Source of the DNA: Apium graveolens
Taxonomy: Eukaryota > Streptophyta > Magnoliopsida > Apiales > Apiaceae
DNA: 64,000 nt
Assembly (NCBI RefSeq): GCF_009905375.1
Contig: NC_133650.1
Location: forward strand, 149,650,125 to 149,714,124
Direction: 5' to 3'
Shown here: positions 10,146 through 22,076 of the stretch, in pieces
Position numbering within the stretch: the stretch's first letter is position 1
Layout of the letters: each line of letters begins with the position of its first letter
The notes under the pieces: generated by a model
Told to the model about the DNA's origin: nothing
The model's input: only the letters and a program-made list of their open reading frames with translations
Databases searched by the model: none
Made by a program: the position numbers and the translations under genes

Positions 10146-10708
10146 GGCTTCATTTGGTATTACTTTTGCAGAAAACTACATCAGTTTTTTTGCTGAAAAA
10201 CTGTCAGAATGGTGTTTGGTAAATTCTAAAAGATGATATCTGAAAAAGCGTTATTGGACTAAAAGCTGCTGTTAGCAAAAACATGCCCCCATGCTTTTGG
10301 AAAAAGCTGTTCTCAGCTTTTGCAGGATGTAACTATCAGTTTCACCATCAAACCTTCTCAAAAATATTTTTTTTATATATTATATCCGGTGTTATAGATT
10401 TCGGAAATCGGAACTATTCGGTTGAGGTATCGATTTACGATTTATCGGATGATTTTTAAAAAATCGGATGATTTATCGGCGATTTATCGGAAATTGATCA
10501 AATCGGACAAATATTTTTGACCGATTTTTGAGCGATTTATCGACGATTTTTGAAAAATCGGCCGATTTTTGTAACAGAGATTATATCTCAAACTATGCAT
10601 AAATTAAAAAAATTACCAAACAGTCATCTAATTTTCCTGACAACACTTTTTCCACCAGCAATTTTTCTCACAGCACAGCTGTTTTCAATAGCACTCCCAA
10701 ACAGAGTC
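10146..10708. mobile_element. Tourist-like MITE
   Basis: The element starts GGCTTCATTTGGTA and its right end, reversed, reads GACTCTGTTTGGGA. These fit the GGCCYTGTTTGG terminal inverted repeat of Tourist/PIF-Harbinger MITEs. It is flanked by TTA on both sides (10143-10145 and 10709-10711), the target duplication of that superfamily. Similarity of the arms continues inward (AAAACTGTCAG and GTGTTTGGTAA type words). Without the nested insertion it is about 362 bases and non-coding. Confidence 0.75.
10387..10579. mobile_element. Nested MITE, 8-bp target duplication
   Basis: About 193 bases interrupt the Tourist-like MITE. The flanks are ATTATATC at 10379-10386 and again at 10580-10587, an 8-bp duplication as made by hAT elements. 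The ends CGGTGTTA and TAACAGAG are imperfect inverted repeats. The inside repeats the word CGATTTATCGG and near variants four or more times. It is non-coding. Confidence 0.6.
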
Positions 10709-10824
10709 TTAACATATAATACTACATTTAATATAATATTAATTACAATATATGATTTTCTTTATACATATAACATTAATCTGTTCCACCATTTACCCAC
10801 TTTTATTACTTTCTTTCGCTAAAT

Positions 10825-10876
10825 TATAGTTTTTTTAATATCCGTGACACAACCCATATATATACTATTCGTCGAG
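10825..10876. mobile_element. Stowaway-like MITE right end, left piece
   Basis: The text AATATCCGTGACACAACCC followed by an AT-rich stretch and TATTCGTC is what normally precedes the terminal repeat of plant Stowaway (mariner) MITEs. It is cut by the Athila insertion and continues at 22082-22091. The left end of the MITE was not found, so it was already truncated. Confidence 0.5.
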
Positions 10877-12312
10877 TGTTAGGGCAAAAATACGTGCTAA
10901 TAATTCACGCAAGTCTACGCGTTCACAAGTAATATAGAATAAATTCTAGTTCGTTCCCACAGAGACTCAAACTAATTATGTTCATTTAACACTTACTCAC
11001 CAATGTATGATTACTTCTCAATGTCAAGACAATAACACTTAAATTTGATTAACTAATTATTAACTACAATTAACTACGAGAATTAAACACTTAATTGACA
11101 CTTGAATTAACAATATTAAACACACATGAGATCATAACTTCATTACTACTTCATTCAATAGTTATCATTATTACCCTTAGCATGTAACTGTGATGATATT
11201 AATCGAACAACACGAAACTGATAAAAGCCAACTTTCGTTGTACTAATACCATTCTACCAAACATCCACAATCAAGATAGAAGTTGAATAGGCATCAACTA
11301 TGTTGAGACCCTATATGTCTACAGAATTTGACAACATAATGATTTAAGCACAAGTTGTTTTTTATGATTACACAGGGCAAGTAAAACGTTTAGAGTTACC
11401 CACTAATCATGCATACACATACATGAACCTATGCTAGCATGGCAAGTTCTAAACCTAAAGATCCACCGTCGCTTCACAGGAGATTAACAGACTATCTTGT
11501 ATGTTCGCGACGCACATAAGACGAATAAGCACAACATATGCTAGATATCATACAATCATCATACACTAAGGTATTAAAAACCTAACTAAAGAAATCAATA
11601 GTAAATCCGTTATGACCCCATGATCACGATTAGCCCATGATAGAACTCATCGTCACCATGGGTTCATATGAAAACATGATAATACACACAATATAAACTA
11701 ATAAAAATACTTATTAAAACCAGAGTACGTCACAAGAGTAATAAGGTTCAAAGTAAAGAAAACTAGCATCCACTGATACAACGAATAAAAGAATCACAAG
11801 AAAACGTATGCTTCCTCTTCTTTGTTGCGATGTGATAAAACAGTCTTCTTCCTTCTCTCCTTGCTCCTTGCTTGATACCACACTTCTCTGAAACGTCTCT
11901 GAGAACTACTTATATAGAAGCCCAAAAGAACCAGCCGTCTCAGAAGTCCATCAGAATAAGGATTATAAAATTCAGTATTAAAATTTTTGTCCTTGAGCGG
12001 GCGCCCCAGATTCCGGAGCGGGCGCCCAAGCTCCTAGGAGGCCGCCCCAGCATCCTGAGCGGGCGCCCAAGCACCTTCTGGAAAATTCTGAATTCTGCTC
12101 CTGATTTTGCTACGTTCTACCCCCAACTTTCCACAACCAATGCCACACACTTCCCTAGGCTTAGTCCTGATGAATTCTTCCTACATACGCAAGTTATACC
12201 CTGAAATGCAAAAACATTAGAAAAATGCATCAAATACATAAAATACCTGATTTCAAGACATCAATTCAAGCCATTATAAGACGTTCTAAGTGGCATAAAA
12301 TGCCACTTATCA
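10877..12312 (-). repeat. 3' LTR of the Athila element, 1436 bp
   Basis: It is nearly identical to 20642-22076 along its length. In sense it starts TGATAAGTGGCATTTTATGCC, in which the first 20 bases form an imperfect hairpin, and ends CCCTAACA. The promoter has a TATA box, TATATAAG, on the minus strand at 11909-11916. A GC-rich motif array lies at 11994-12078. Confidence 0.92.
11994..12078 (-). repeat. GGGCGCCC motif array in the 3' LTR
   Basis: Four units containing GAGCGGGCGCCC or a variant (GGCCGCCC), each separated by about 20 bases of the AAGCTCC or AGATTCC kind, stand out as GC-rich in an AT-rich element. GGGCGCCC is palindromic. The equivalent array in the other LTR has G-to-A and C-to-T changes in several units. 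Confidence 0.85.
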
Positions 12313-13722
12313 CACGCCCAAACTTAAATCGATGTTTGTCCTCAAGCGTCACAGACTCAAAAACAAAACAAAAACATGCATGAATGCAACCTACATGAAA
12401 TGCAGCGATCACCCTCACAATGACTAAACCAACCAACTCATGACATCTCAACAAATGCAATTAGGCGAATAAAGATCAACCAAATCATGCAAACTAACAT
12501 ACAACTAGAAACATGGTGTGTGCGGATGCTTAACAGATATGCTTTGAAACTAGATCAATTATCATAACTCGATTATCCTCAAGGAAATCACATGATTATA
12601 CGAAGAATAAATTCTAGGCATAAAATGACTTATAACACTTCAAGATCACTGGAGCTTATTAGGGAATCATGCTTTTATTCAACACAACAACAAATGCTTA
12701 TTTGACCGTGCAATGAGTGAGGTCCACAAAAGACTTATGCAATGGCATCCATTTAGCGAGCGTTAGGTTAGCGGATCCCAGACTATAAAAGCCTTAGGTC
12801 ACTAGGCACAAAGTCCCCTAAGAACTTAATAACTCGAATACCAAAGAGCCCACTCGTGATCAATTATGCATTAACTCTTTATTTATTTTTCTTTCCCTTT
12901 TTTTCTTTTTTTCTTCATTTTTTTCTATTTTTTCAAATTTCTGAGCAAGTGTGTTTCGCTCCAACTTGCTCAACCCTAGACTACTCGCATAAAAATACAA
13001 GCCGGCTACAAGCCATTTGACACCTAGCCACAATTAGCAATGAATTCCAATTTTTACTCCAATTTTTTTTCTTTTCATGCCTTTTATCATTAAGGACCTA
13101 TCATAAATTCTAAGCATAATCAATAGATTAACCTCAAAAAACCATCAAACCATGACAACCATCTAGTCCTTAAGCATACTCTAAGCCTTAGTGAAATTAC
13201 AAGTGTTTTTAGCATGCATGTCAACCTACAAGACTCAATCATCACTCTAACGCAATCACTACACTTGCATCAATATCACAAATCAATCGGTAAAGCAACG
13301 CAAAAGGGATCATGGTATATGCATGAGCTAAATGACATGATAAATAAAGCTATAAAATAATAAAAAAAACTATTATATGGCAAAAATATGCAACTATATG
13401 AACTAAACTATCATGAATATGCAACTACATGACACACACACAAAAATATTCCTTAACTACCACCCCCAAACTTAAAATCTTCACTGTCCCCAGTGAAGGT
13501 AGTAGAAAGGAACAAAGGGTATACCTACTCGGAGAAATCATCATCATCACCCTCAGAGGGTGGAGTGTCAGGAGGCGGGTAAGCAGAGTCCTCACAAAAA
13601 ACGGGCCACTGGATGTCAGCTTCAGGGCCTCTGAAAGCAATCCCAAGTGCAAGGGTGAGCTCCTAAGAGAACCTACTCTATGACTCATACATCGCATTCA
13701 TCCTCCTCGACAGCCTCCTATA
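12313..13722 (-). other. 3' non-coding region of the Athila element with two polypurine tracts
   Basis: No ORF is convincing here. The sense strand has the 3' polypurine tract just before the LTR, ending AAGTTTGGGCGTG at 12313-12325. A second one, AAGTTTGGGGGTGG, lies near 13462-13476 next to the end of ORF3. The duplicated tract is a known feature of Athila-type elements and primes plus-strand synthesis. A pyrimidine-rich stretch (12890-12940) and GAGCAAGTGTG words lie between. Confidence 0.7.
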
Positions 13723-14690
13723 CTAGGCATCAGCCATCCCAGCACCTACCTGGGCTCTAGAAGAGCCTGTCTCATCACGAACCTGACTGGGCCTAGCCAT
13801 GGTAGCACCAGCTGCTGGACGTCCTCCTGGAAGATGATATCCCAAACCATGCTCCTCGGGCTCTCCACCCGTCCACTCTTGCATCGCATTCAGAGTCGCT
13901 GAGTCAATAGGAGCGGCCGACATCTGCAGCTGCTCGTGAGAAGGCCAATGAACTCTCACTGCTCTGCACAGCTTCGTGAAAGTAGATGCATAAGGGATGT
14001 TGATGTGTTCCCCCCCCCCAAAAAAAAACTTTAAAATCCCTTGGTAGATAAACTCACCAAGGTCCACATAATACTCCTCATTCAAGATCCCCCATAACAA
14101 CCTTGCTCTTTCGACTGTAACCTCATGTGCATGCGAAGTAGGCAAAATATTAGCACAAATAAAGGCATTCTATGCACGGGCATACCTATTCATCACAACC
14201 GCCGGAAAAGAACGATACTCGTTAGATCCCGTCTTGAACTTCCACACCGTGCCCGGCTGATAGAGGTTAACCACAATCAAATCCAAATCAAAATCCTCGG
14301 GGGTCTTCTCATTCCAATTCTCCTCCGTAGGCTTCCATTGTCGCTGCCCAATAACACGGCGAATCGCCTCAGGCTGATAATCCACAGTAAGCCCACGAAC
14401 AACAGTAAACCCATTCTTATCAGCCTTGGCGTTCGCATAAAACTCGCAAACCACACTCATTAGAACCGCCTCCGGCGACTCATAAATAGAAATCCACTCT
14501 TTCTCCGCAATCATCGGTAACAACTCACCATCCCTCTCCGATGGTAAAAATCCCCTCTCCTTCAAAATCGGCTTAGTCAGAAGCCTAGTATACGCCTCCT
14601 CAGCAGCCCTATCCATCAAACGGGGTCTCGCAGCAGTTCCCCTCGAAGAATCAGCAGTTGGAATGGTGTTGTTGCTATCAATAGTGCTGA
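13723..14690 (-). pseudogene. Athila ORF3, plant transposon protein domain
   Basis: The frame runs on the minus strand from about 14690 (STIDSNNTIPTADSS) through 14170 and, after a shift near 14150, from 14145 to 13723. Blocks such as EEAYTRLLTKPILKERGF, VCEFYANAK, VDYQPEAIRRVIG and VERARLLWGILNEEYYVDLG match the putative plant transposon protein domain (PF20167 type) commonly found downstream of pol in Athila elements, in the place of an env-like gene. Its biochemical role is unknown. The C-terminal part is Gly, Ala and Glu rich. A run of C followed by A at 14010-14027 is a likely slip site. A TTTTTCTCAG acceptor-like sequence lies just upstream of the frame (sense), so it may be translated from a spliced RNA. 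Confidence 0.7.
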
Positions 14691-15138
14691 GAAAAAGTGT
14701 TTAAGAGTTGTGTTTTGAGTATAGGAGAGAGTTTTAAAGTTGAAAGTATATGGGAGTGTATACGGAGGAGTTGTGTGTATATATAGGGTAAGATTTATGG
14801 TTAAAATTATAGTAGGAGTGGGGTTTGTGGGAGAGAAAACGTGGGTTTGCGGGTGAGGAATCGTGGGTCTTTATGTTTTTTTGGTTTTTCTGATTTTTTC
14901 TTATTTTTTTTATAAGGCAAAAAAAACTCTGACAGTAGGGTCCTGAGCGGCCGCCCAGGATTTCCAGGTGGGCGCCCCAGGGGTTTCTGGAAAAAACTTT
15001 TTTTCTGCCCAATTTTCTGATTTTTTTGGGTTTTTTGGATATGGTACTAACTTTTAAAGGTTCCTAAAGGTTAAAGTCTTGGGTTGCCTCCCAAGAAGCG
15101 CTTCTTTTACGTCATTAGCTTGACGTAGAGGAGTTCGA
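14691..15138 (-). other. Spacer between pol and ORF3 of the Athila element
   Basis: This non-coding spacer has two GC-rich units like those in the LTRs, near 14944-14954 and 14968-14980 (GAGCGGCCGCCC and GTGGGCGCCCC). The presence of LTR motif units inside the element is noted as a finding. It also has T-rich and A-rich runs. Confidence 0.6.
14941..14984 (-). repeat. Internal GGGCGCCC units
   Basis: Two units like those in the LTR arrays (GAGCGGCCGCCC and GGTGGGCGCCCC), with the same spacer length, lie 2.6 kb from the 3' LTR, in the leader of ORF3. They are outside both LTRs. Confidence 0.8.
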
Positions 15139-16560
15139 TCAAGTTGACAATAAAATGACACTAACCACTTCCCGGTTTGCCGTGTCCCCATAGTAATGCT
15201 TCAATCTCTGACCATTAACCTTGAATGCTTGGCCTGGCTCATTCTCAAAAATCTCCACCGCTTCATGTGGAAACACAGTTTTGACGATAAAAGGTCCAGA
15301 CCACCTTGATTTCAACTTTCCAGGAAAAATTCGGAGACGAGAGTTGAATAAAAGTACTTGTTGCCCCGACACGAATGACTTAGGAGATAGCTTCCTATCG
15401 TGCCACCTTTTTACTATTTCCTTGTACATTTTATTATTCTCGTACGCTTGAAGTCGAAATTCATCAAGTTCATTTAACTGAAGCATTTGCTTCTTCCCAG
15501 CTGCATCTAGATCAAGGTTTAACTTCTTCAACGCCCAATAAGCCTTATGCTCAAGCTCCGCAGGTAAATGACATCCCTTCCCATAGACAAGTTGAAATGG
15601 GGACATCCCAAGTGGAGTCTTGTACGCTGTTCTATAAGCCCAAACAGCTTCATCGAGCTTTAAAGACCAATATTTCCTTGACGGACAAACAACTTTCTCT
15701 AGAATGCGCTTGATCTCTCTATTAGACACTTCAGCTTGACCATTAGTTTGCGGATGATAGGCAGTAGCACCACGATGATTCACATTGTAGCGCTGCATCA
15801 TAGAAGTGAACTTACGATTGCAGAAATGCGACCCCTCATCACTTATGATTACTAGTGGCGTTCCAAACCTTGTGAATATCTTCTTATGGAGAAAATTCAA
15901 CACTACCTTTGCATCATTCATCGGTAGAACCTTGACTTATACCCATTTTGAGACATAATAGACTTCTAGCAAGATGTATTGATTATTGCAGGACGAGATA
16001 AATGGTCCCATGAAATCGATTCCCCAAACATCGAAGACCTCAACTTCAAACATTACATTTAAAGGCATCTCATCCTTTCTCGTAAGATTCCCCACTCTTT
16101 GGAAATGATCATACCTTAAAATCAACTGATGTACATCCTTAAACAACGTAGACCAGAAAAAACCTGTTAGCAAAATACGAGCTGCCATCTTTTTACCACC
16201 ATAATGTCCACCATAAACTGTGGAATGGCAGTCTCGTAATATCCCCTCCGTCTCACAGAATGGGATACATCTCCTGATGATCTGGTCAGCTCCCTGCCTA
16301 AACAAATCTGGTTCATCCCACATGTACCACTTCACCTCATGCAGAAACTTCTTCTTTTGAGTTGCATTCGTATTAGGAGGCATTATATTGCTGACAAGAT
16401 AGTTCACAATATCTGCGAACCATGGCTCTTCCTCCTGAACTGCGAACAACTGCTCATCCGGAAAAGATTCGTTGATCAATGTCTTATCATGTGAAGTCGA
16501 ACCGGGATTCTCCAATCTAGAGAGATGGTTAGCTACTTGATTCTCAGTACCTTTTTGATC
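15139..16560 (-). pseudogene. int: Athila integrase, broken
   Basis: The minus-strand frames 16515-15937 and 15921-15139 form an integrase that would insert the cDNA into chromosomes. The zinc-binding part (near 16270-16120) keeps HSTVYGGHYGG, but the second Cys pair is changed (YDHFQR where CXXC is normal). The core has Asp in GIDFMGPF, Asp in IISDEGSHF and Glu in [12 protein letters not shown], the DDE triad. A C-terminal part with RWSGPFIV follows. A frame break sits between KWV (15937) and MNDAK (15921), and a stop separates RNase H from integrase near 16570. Loss of both zinc Cys and the break make it inactive. Confidence 0.85.
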
Positions 16561-16569
16561 CTTGATCTC

Positions 16570-18120
16570 TCACTCAAATTCCTGTAGCAAGAGCACCCAA
16601 CGAATAAGTCTAGGATTCGAATCCTTCTTTGAGACCAAATAGCGAATGGCAGCATGATCAGTGAATACTGTCACCTTTGTCCCAAGCAGATAAGATCGAA
16701 ATTTTTTGAAACCAAAGACTATAGCCAAGAGCTCCTTCTCAGTAGTGGTGTAGTTCATTTGAGCTCCATTTAGAGTCTTACTAGCATAGTAGACCACATG
16801 AAAAATATTATTCTTGCGCTGCCCAAGAACTGCTCCCACTGCATAATCACTCGCATCACACATCGTCTCAAAAGGTTTTGTCCAATCAGGTACCGTAATA
16901 ATTGGTGCAGTTATCAAACTCTTCTTGAGAGTCTCGAATGCCACCAAACATTCATCATCAAATTTGAAAGGCACATCTTTCTCGAGCAAGTTGCACAACG
17001 GTTTAGTTATCTTCGAGAAGTCCTTGATAAAACGCCGATAGAAACCTGCATGACCAAGAAAACTACGGATTCCTTTTACAGAAATAGGTGGTGGAAGATT
17101 TTCAATGACTCCCACCTTGGCTTTGTCCACCTCAAGACCCTTGCTAGAGACTTTATGCCCAAGAATAATGCCTTCACGCACCATAAAGTGACATTTTTCC
17201 CAATTGAGCACCAAATTAGTTTCCACACACCTTTTGAGCACTGAACGAAGATTATTCAAACATTCATCAAATGAATGTCCAAAGACGGAGAAGTCATCAA
17301 TGAACACTTCGACATTGTTTCCAATCATATCAGAGAATATAACCATCATGCATCTCTGAAAAGTGGCAGGTGCACCACATAAGTCAAACAAAACTCTGTG
17401 AAAAGCAAATGTGCCAAATGGAGAAGTGAAGGTAGTCTTTTCTTGATCTTCTAGTGCAATGCAAATCTGATTATACCCCGAATAGCCATCCAGAAGACAA
17501 TAATACTCATGACCAGCCAACTTGTCAAGCATCTGATCAATAAATGGAAGAGGGAAGTGATCCTTTCTCGTGGCTTTGTTCAACTTTCTGTAATCCATGC
17601 ATACCCTCCATCATGTGACTGTTCGAGTGGGGATGAGCTCGTTCTTCTCATTTGCTACCACAGTTATAACTCCTTTATTAGGTACACATTGCACGGGGCT
17701 CGCCCAAGAACTGTCAGAAATAGGATATATGATTCCTGCATCCAGCCACTTCAGAATTTCTTTTTTCACCACTTCTTTTATGATAGGATTAAGTCTTCGA
17801 TGTTGCTCAACAGTCGGCTTACTACCTTCCTCTAGCAGAATTTTATGCATACAGTACGAAGGGCTGATCCCTTTTATATCTGCTATAGTCCATCCGATGG
17901 CCGATTTGAATTCTCTCAAGATCCTCAAGAGCTTGTCCTCCTCATTACCTGAAAGTTCATATGCAATAATAACAGGTAAAGTAGATGCATCACCTAAAAA
18001 AGCATACCTCAAGTGTTCAGGCAATGGTTTAAGCTCCAAAGTAGGTGCTTCCTCAATAGATGGTTTGAGCTTTCCTTCAGCATTCTTGAGATCAGTGTTA
18101 CCAAGAGATTCAAATGGCAT
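16570..18120 (-). pseudogene. rt: Athila reverse transcriptase and RNase H, broken
   Basis: Minus-strand frames 18120-17611 and 17598-16570 give RT with QHRRLNPIIKEVVKKEILKW, the WASPVQCVPNKGV block, [19 protein letters not shown] and the catalytic FIDDFSVF block, then RNase H with [30 protein letters not shown] and TDHAAIRYL. These are the Gypsy RT and RNase H motifs. The catalytic Asp pair is intact. A stop lies between RTVT and MDYRKL (about 17600) where a few residues are also missing, so the chain is cut in front of the palm. Confidence 0.88.
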
Positions 18121-18265
18121 GTCTAGCTTTCGCCTCCAAGGAGAAGCATTTAGATATTATAGTTGCTCATTTCCATCCTCATCGTCACTGTCAAATTCCC
18201 CCACTAAGGCTTTCTCTAAGGCATCAGACATTAGCATGTGATCAAGTTCTGAAGTTTCCGCAGAA

Positions 18266-18739
18266 TCAATTAAATCCACCTTTAAGCACTCCTCTTCTTC
18301 TATAGGGAATTTTGATCGCCTTGAATACATTGAATGTTACATCCTGATCCTGCACCCTCATATTAGGTTCACCTTTCTGCACATCTATCAAGGTACGGCC
18401 TGTAGCCAAGAAAGGTCTTCCCAAGATTATGGGAATCTTCTTATCTTCCTCGAAATCCAAAATGACAAAGTCTGCAGGGAAGAAGAGCTTATCCCCCTTT
18501 ACTAAAACGTCCTCCACGATGCCTCGTGGGTTTATAATAGAACGATCAGCCAATTGTAGAGACATGTAGGTGGGCTTTGGATCAGGCAAATTCAACTTTT
18601 TGAAGATAGACAATGGCATCAGATTGATGCTTGCTCCCAAATCGCACAGGCATTTGTCGAAAGACAACTTGCCGATGGTGCAAGATGTGGTGAAGCTACC
18701 TGGATCTTTAAGCTTTGGAGGTAATTTTTGTTGCAGCAC
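18266..18739 (-). pseudogene. pr: Athila aspartic protease
   Basis: One open frame of 157 codons holds the retropepsin site CDLGASINLMPLSIFKKL (DLGAS in place of DTGAS, as usual in Athila and Tat) and the flap-distal IILGRPFLATGR block. It would cut the Gag-Pol polyprotein. It is linked to gag and RT by broken frames: stops lie upstream (about 18910 and 18950) and a shift follows near 18266. Confidence 0.85.
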
Positions 18740-18749
18740 TGCACTCTTT

Positions 18750-20504
18750 CGTTAGAGCAACAGTATCAAGGTCATCCAGTTTCACCTTCCTTGAAAGAAT
18801 ACTCTTCATGAATGTTGCATAACTAGGCATTTGCTCCAGAGCCTCAGCGAAAGGTATGTTGATGTGAAGTTCCTTGAACACCTCCAGAAACTTACTGAAC
18901 TGCTTATCCAATTTTTATTGTTACAATCTCTTAGGGAAAGGTGGTGGAGGATAGTGTTGTTTCTCCCCTGTATTACCCTCAGGCAGAGTGTGTTCAACAG
19001 TAGTCTTCCTTGGTTCCGCCGCTTTCTCCTTCTACTTCTCTTCTTCATCAACAACTTCAGCTTCTCCATCTTTCGCTTTTTCAGCATCAACAACTTTTCC
19101 AGACCTTAAGGTGACAGCCTTTACTTGCTCCTTAGCTTCCTTCCTGCCTGGTACTTCAGTATCGATGGGAAGTGTGCCAGGTTGACGATTGAGCACAGCA
19201 TTGACTAATTGACCGATTTGATTTTCCAAGGTCTTGATAGAAACAGTCTGACTTTTGCACAACAGCTTGAGCTCCTCGAAATCAGCACTAGAAGGTGGAG
19301 CAACACCTCCTTGTTGAGGATATGATTGCCTTTGAGCATAATGTTGTGGTTGCTGGAATCCAGGTGGATTAAACTGCTTACTGATAGGCTGCTGATATGG
19401 TTGCTGAACAACATTCTGATTATTGCTCCAGCTGAAATTGGGATGATTTCTGTTCTTAGGATGATAAGTAGCTGGCACAGGCTGCTGCGGTCGCTGATAA
19501 TTATTCACATACTGAACAGATTCATTCACAGGAGAACACTGATCTGTAGCATGGGAGCCTGCACAAAGCTCACAGATCATAGCTATCTGATTGACTCCGT
19601 AGTTGGCTAAAGAATTGACCTTCAAAGACAGCGCTTGGAGCTGCGCTGCAATAGCTGTAGCTGCATCGACTTCCAGAATACCTGCTACCTTCCCAGGCAT
19701 CATCCTTTGAGTTGGGTTTTGATGCTCATTTGCAGCCATAGTTTCAATAAGATTATAAGCCTCAGTATAGCTTTTGGCCCACAAGGCGCCTCCAGCTGCT
19801 GCATCGAGCATGGGCCGAGATTGGGCCCCCAAACCATTATAGAAACCAGTGATCACCATCCAGTCAGGCATACCATGATGTGGACACTTTCTCAACATCT
19901 CCTTGTAGCGTTACCAAGCTTCACACATAGATTCTGTTGGTTGCTGCGCAAACTGAGTAAGAGCACTCCTCATAGCTGCAGTCTTCGCCATTGGATAGAA
20001 CTTCACCAGAAACTTTTGCGGAAGATCTTGCCAAGTAGTGATGGACCCAGCTGGTTCAGAATATAACCAGTCCTTAGCTTTATCTCTCAGAGAGAATGGG
20101 AAAAGCCTCAGCTTGATAGCCTCATCAGTCACACCATTATATTTGAAAGTACTACAGATCTCGACAAAATTCCTGATATGCATCTTGGGGTCTTCAGTCG
20201 CAGCACCTCCGAAAGAAATAGAATTCTGCACCATCTGAATAGTACCCGACTTGATTTCAAAAGTATTCGCCTGAATAGCCGGATGAAGGATGCTTGACTG
20301 AATGTCATCAATTTTAGGCCGAGAAAAGTCTATAAGAGCTGGATCTGCTACTGGAACTATACGATCACCCATGATTATTGGTTCTTTCTGCTCACTATCT
20401 TTATCCGAATCTTCAAAATCTATCTTCCCCGGAATATCAAGAACTGAGTCTGTCTCCTCAGCCGTATCTAAAGTTCTCTTGTGAGTGCGAGAACGTGTTT
20501 GCAT
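18750..20504 (-). pseudogene. gag: Athila gag, broken
   Basis: The start ATG at 20504 opens MQTRSRTHKRTLDTAEE. The capsid block (Retrotrans_gag) is clear: HIRNFVEICSTFKYNGV, LRLFPFSLRDKAKDWL and WQDLPQKFLVKFYP, then a stop at 19913-19911 after MCEAW, and the frame resumes with a matching MLRKCPHHGMPDWM. A Gln, Asn and Pro rich stretch and a knuckle-like CELCAGSHATDQC follow near 19560. After a stop at about 19030 there is a further piece, LDKQFSKFLEVFKELHINIPFAEAL, which leads to the protease. So the frame has three or more breaks. Confidence 0.85.
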
Positions 20505-20610
20505 AAACGCTCGCTAGAGTACCTGAAACACAACCGGAAACAATAAGTAACACGTCTTAATCAATGAGTCCTAATGACCACTGATGGCAAGTACATAAAC
20601 TAAACAAATA

Positions 20611-20641
20611 CGCCGAGTCCCCGGTAGCGGCGCGAAAAACT
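20611..20641 (-). other. Primer-binding site of the Athila element
   Basis: Just inside the 5' LTR the sense strand reads GCGCCGCTACCGGGGACTCG. GCGCCGYTRCCGGGGA is the PBS form typical of Athila and related Gypsy elements. Nine bases separate it from the LTR end, a little further than usual. Confidence 0.8.
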
Positions 20642-22076
20642 TGTTAGGGCGAAAACATGCGCTAATAATTCACACAAGTATACGCGTTCGCAAGTAATAT
20701 AGAATAAATTCTAGTTCGTTCCCACAGAGACTCAGACTAATTATGTTCAATTAACACTTACTCACCAATGTATGATTACTTCTCAATGTCAAGATAATAA
20801 TACTTAAATTTGATTAACTAATTATTAACTACAATTAACTACGAGAATTAAACACTTAATTAACACTTGAATTAACAATATTAAACACACATGAGATCAT
20901 AACTTCATTACTACTTCATTCAATAGTTATCGCTATTACCCTTAGCATGTAACGGTGATGATATTAATCGAACAACACGAAACTGATAAAAGCCAACTTT
21001 CGTTGTACTAATACCATTCTACCAAACATCCACAATCAAGATAGAAGTTGAATAGGTATCAACTATGTTGAGACCCTATATGTCTACAGAATTTGACAAC
21101 ATAATGATTTAAGCACAAGTTATTCTTTATGATTACACAGGGCAAGTAAAACGGTTAGAGTTACCCACTAATCATGCATACACATACATGAACCTATGCT
21201 AGCATGGCAAGTTCTAAACCTCAAGATCCACCGTCGCTTCACAGGAGATTAACAGACTATCTTATATATTCGTGATGCACATAAGACGAATAAGCACAAC
21301 CTATGCTAGATATCATACAATCATCACACACTAAGGTATTAAACAACTAACTAAAGAAATCCATAGTAAATCCGTTATGACCCCATGATCACGATTAGCC
21401 CATGATAGAACTCATCGTCACCATGGGTTCATATGGAAATATGATAATACACACAATATAAACTAATAAAAATACTTATTAAAACCAGAGTACGTCACAA
21501 GAGTAATAAGGTTCAAAGTAAAGAAAACTAGCATCCACTGATACAACGAATAAAAGAATCACAAGAAAATGTATGCTTCCTCTTCTTCGTTGTGATGTGC
21601 TAAAACGGTCTTCTTCCTTCTCTCCTTGCTCCTTGCTTAATACCATACTTCTGTGAAATGTCTCTGAGAACTACTTATATAGAAGCCCACAAGAACCAGC
21701 CGTCTCAGAAGTCCATCAGAATAAGGATTATAAAGTTCAGTATTAAAATTTTCGTCCCTGAGCGGCCGCCCAGATTCCTGAGCAGACGCCCAAGCTCCCA
21801 GGCGGCCGCCCTAGCATCCTGAGCGGGCGCCCAAGCACCTTCTGGAAACTTCTGAATTCTGCTCCTAATTTTGCTGCGTTCCGCCCCCAACTTTCCACAA
21901 CCAATGCCACACACTTCCCTAGGCTTATTTTTGATGAATTCTTCCTACATACGCAAGTTATACCCTGAAATGCAAAAACACTAGAAAAATGCATCAAATA
22001 CACAAAATACCTGATTTCAAGACATCAATTCAAGTCATTATAAGACGTTCTAAGTGGTATAAAATGCCACTTATCA
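20642..22076 (-). repeat. 5' LTR of the Athila element, 1435 bp
   Basis: This is the partner of 10877-12312, with the same ends. The TATA box on the minus strand is at 21674-21681, in the same context as in the other LTR. The GC-rich array is at 21757-21838. Confidence 0.92.
21757..21838 (-). repeat. GGGCGCCC motif array in the 5' LTR
   Basis: Four units: GAGCGGCCGCCC, GAGCAGACGCCC, AGGCGGCCGCCC and GAGCGGGCGCCC. Compared with the 3' LTR several CpG-containing units have G-to-A or C-to-T type differences. Confidence 0.85.

Larger units (their letters stand above)
10877..22076 (-). mobile_element. Athila-type Gypsy retrotransposon, complete but dead
   Basis: Two LTRs (10877-12312 and 20642-22076) enclose gag, protease, RT-RNase H, integrase and a further ORF, all on the minus strand in the usual Gypsy order. 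LTR ends are TGATAAGTGG and CCCTAACA in sense. The flanks TCGAG (10872-10876) and TCGGG (22077-22081) are a 5-bp target duplication with one change. The PBS, a third ORF after pol and two polypurine tracts agree with the Athila lineage. Stops or frame changes break gag, RT, the RNase H-integrase link and integrase. The LTRs are the same length within one base and differ by a few percent by eye, so the insertion is not recent. Confidence 0.92.

Noticed and set aside
11872..12204. 110-codon plus-strand ORF with repeated APKLL/GGRPS-like text
   Set aside because: It is the translation of the GC-rich LTR array and its flanks; it is inside an LTR.
17597..18241. 214-codon plus-strand ORF
   Set aside because: It is the complement of the Athila RT and protease-RT linker region.
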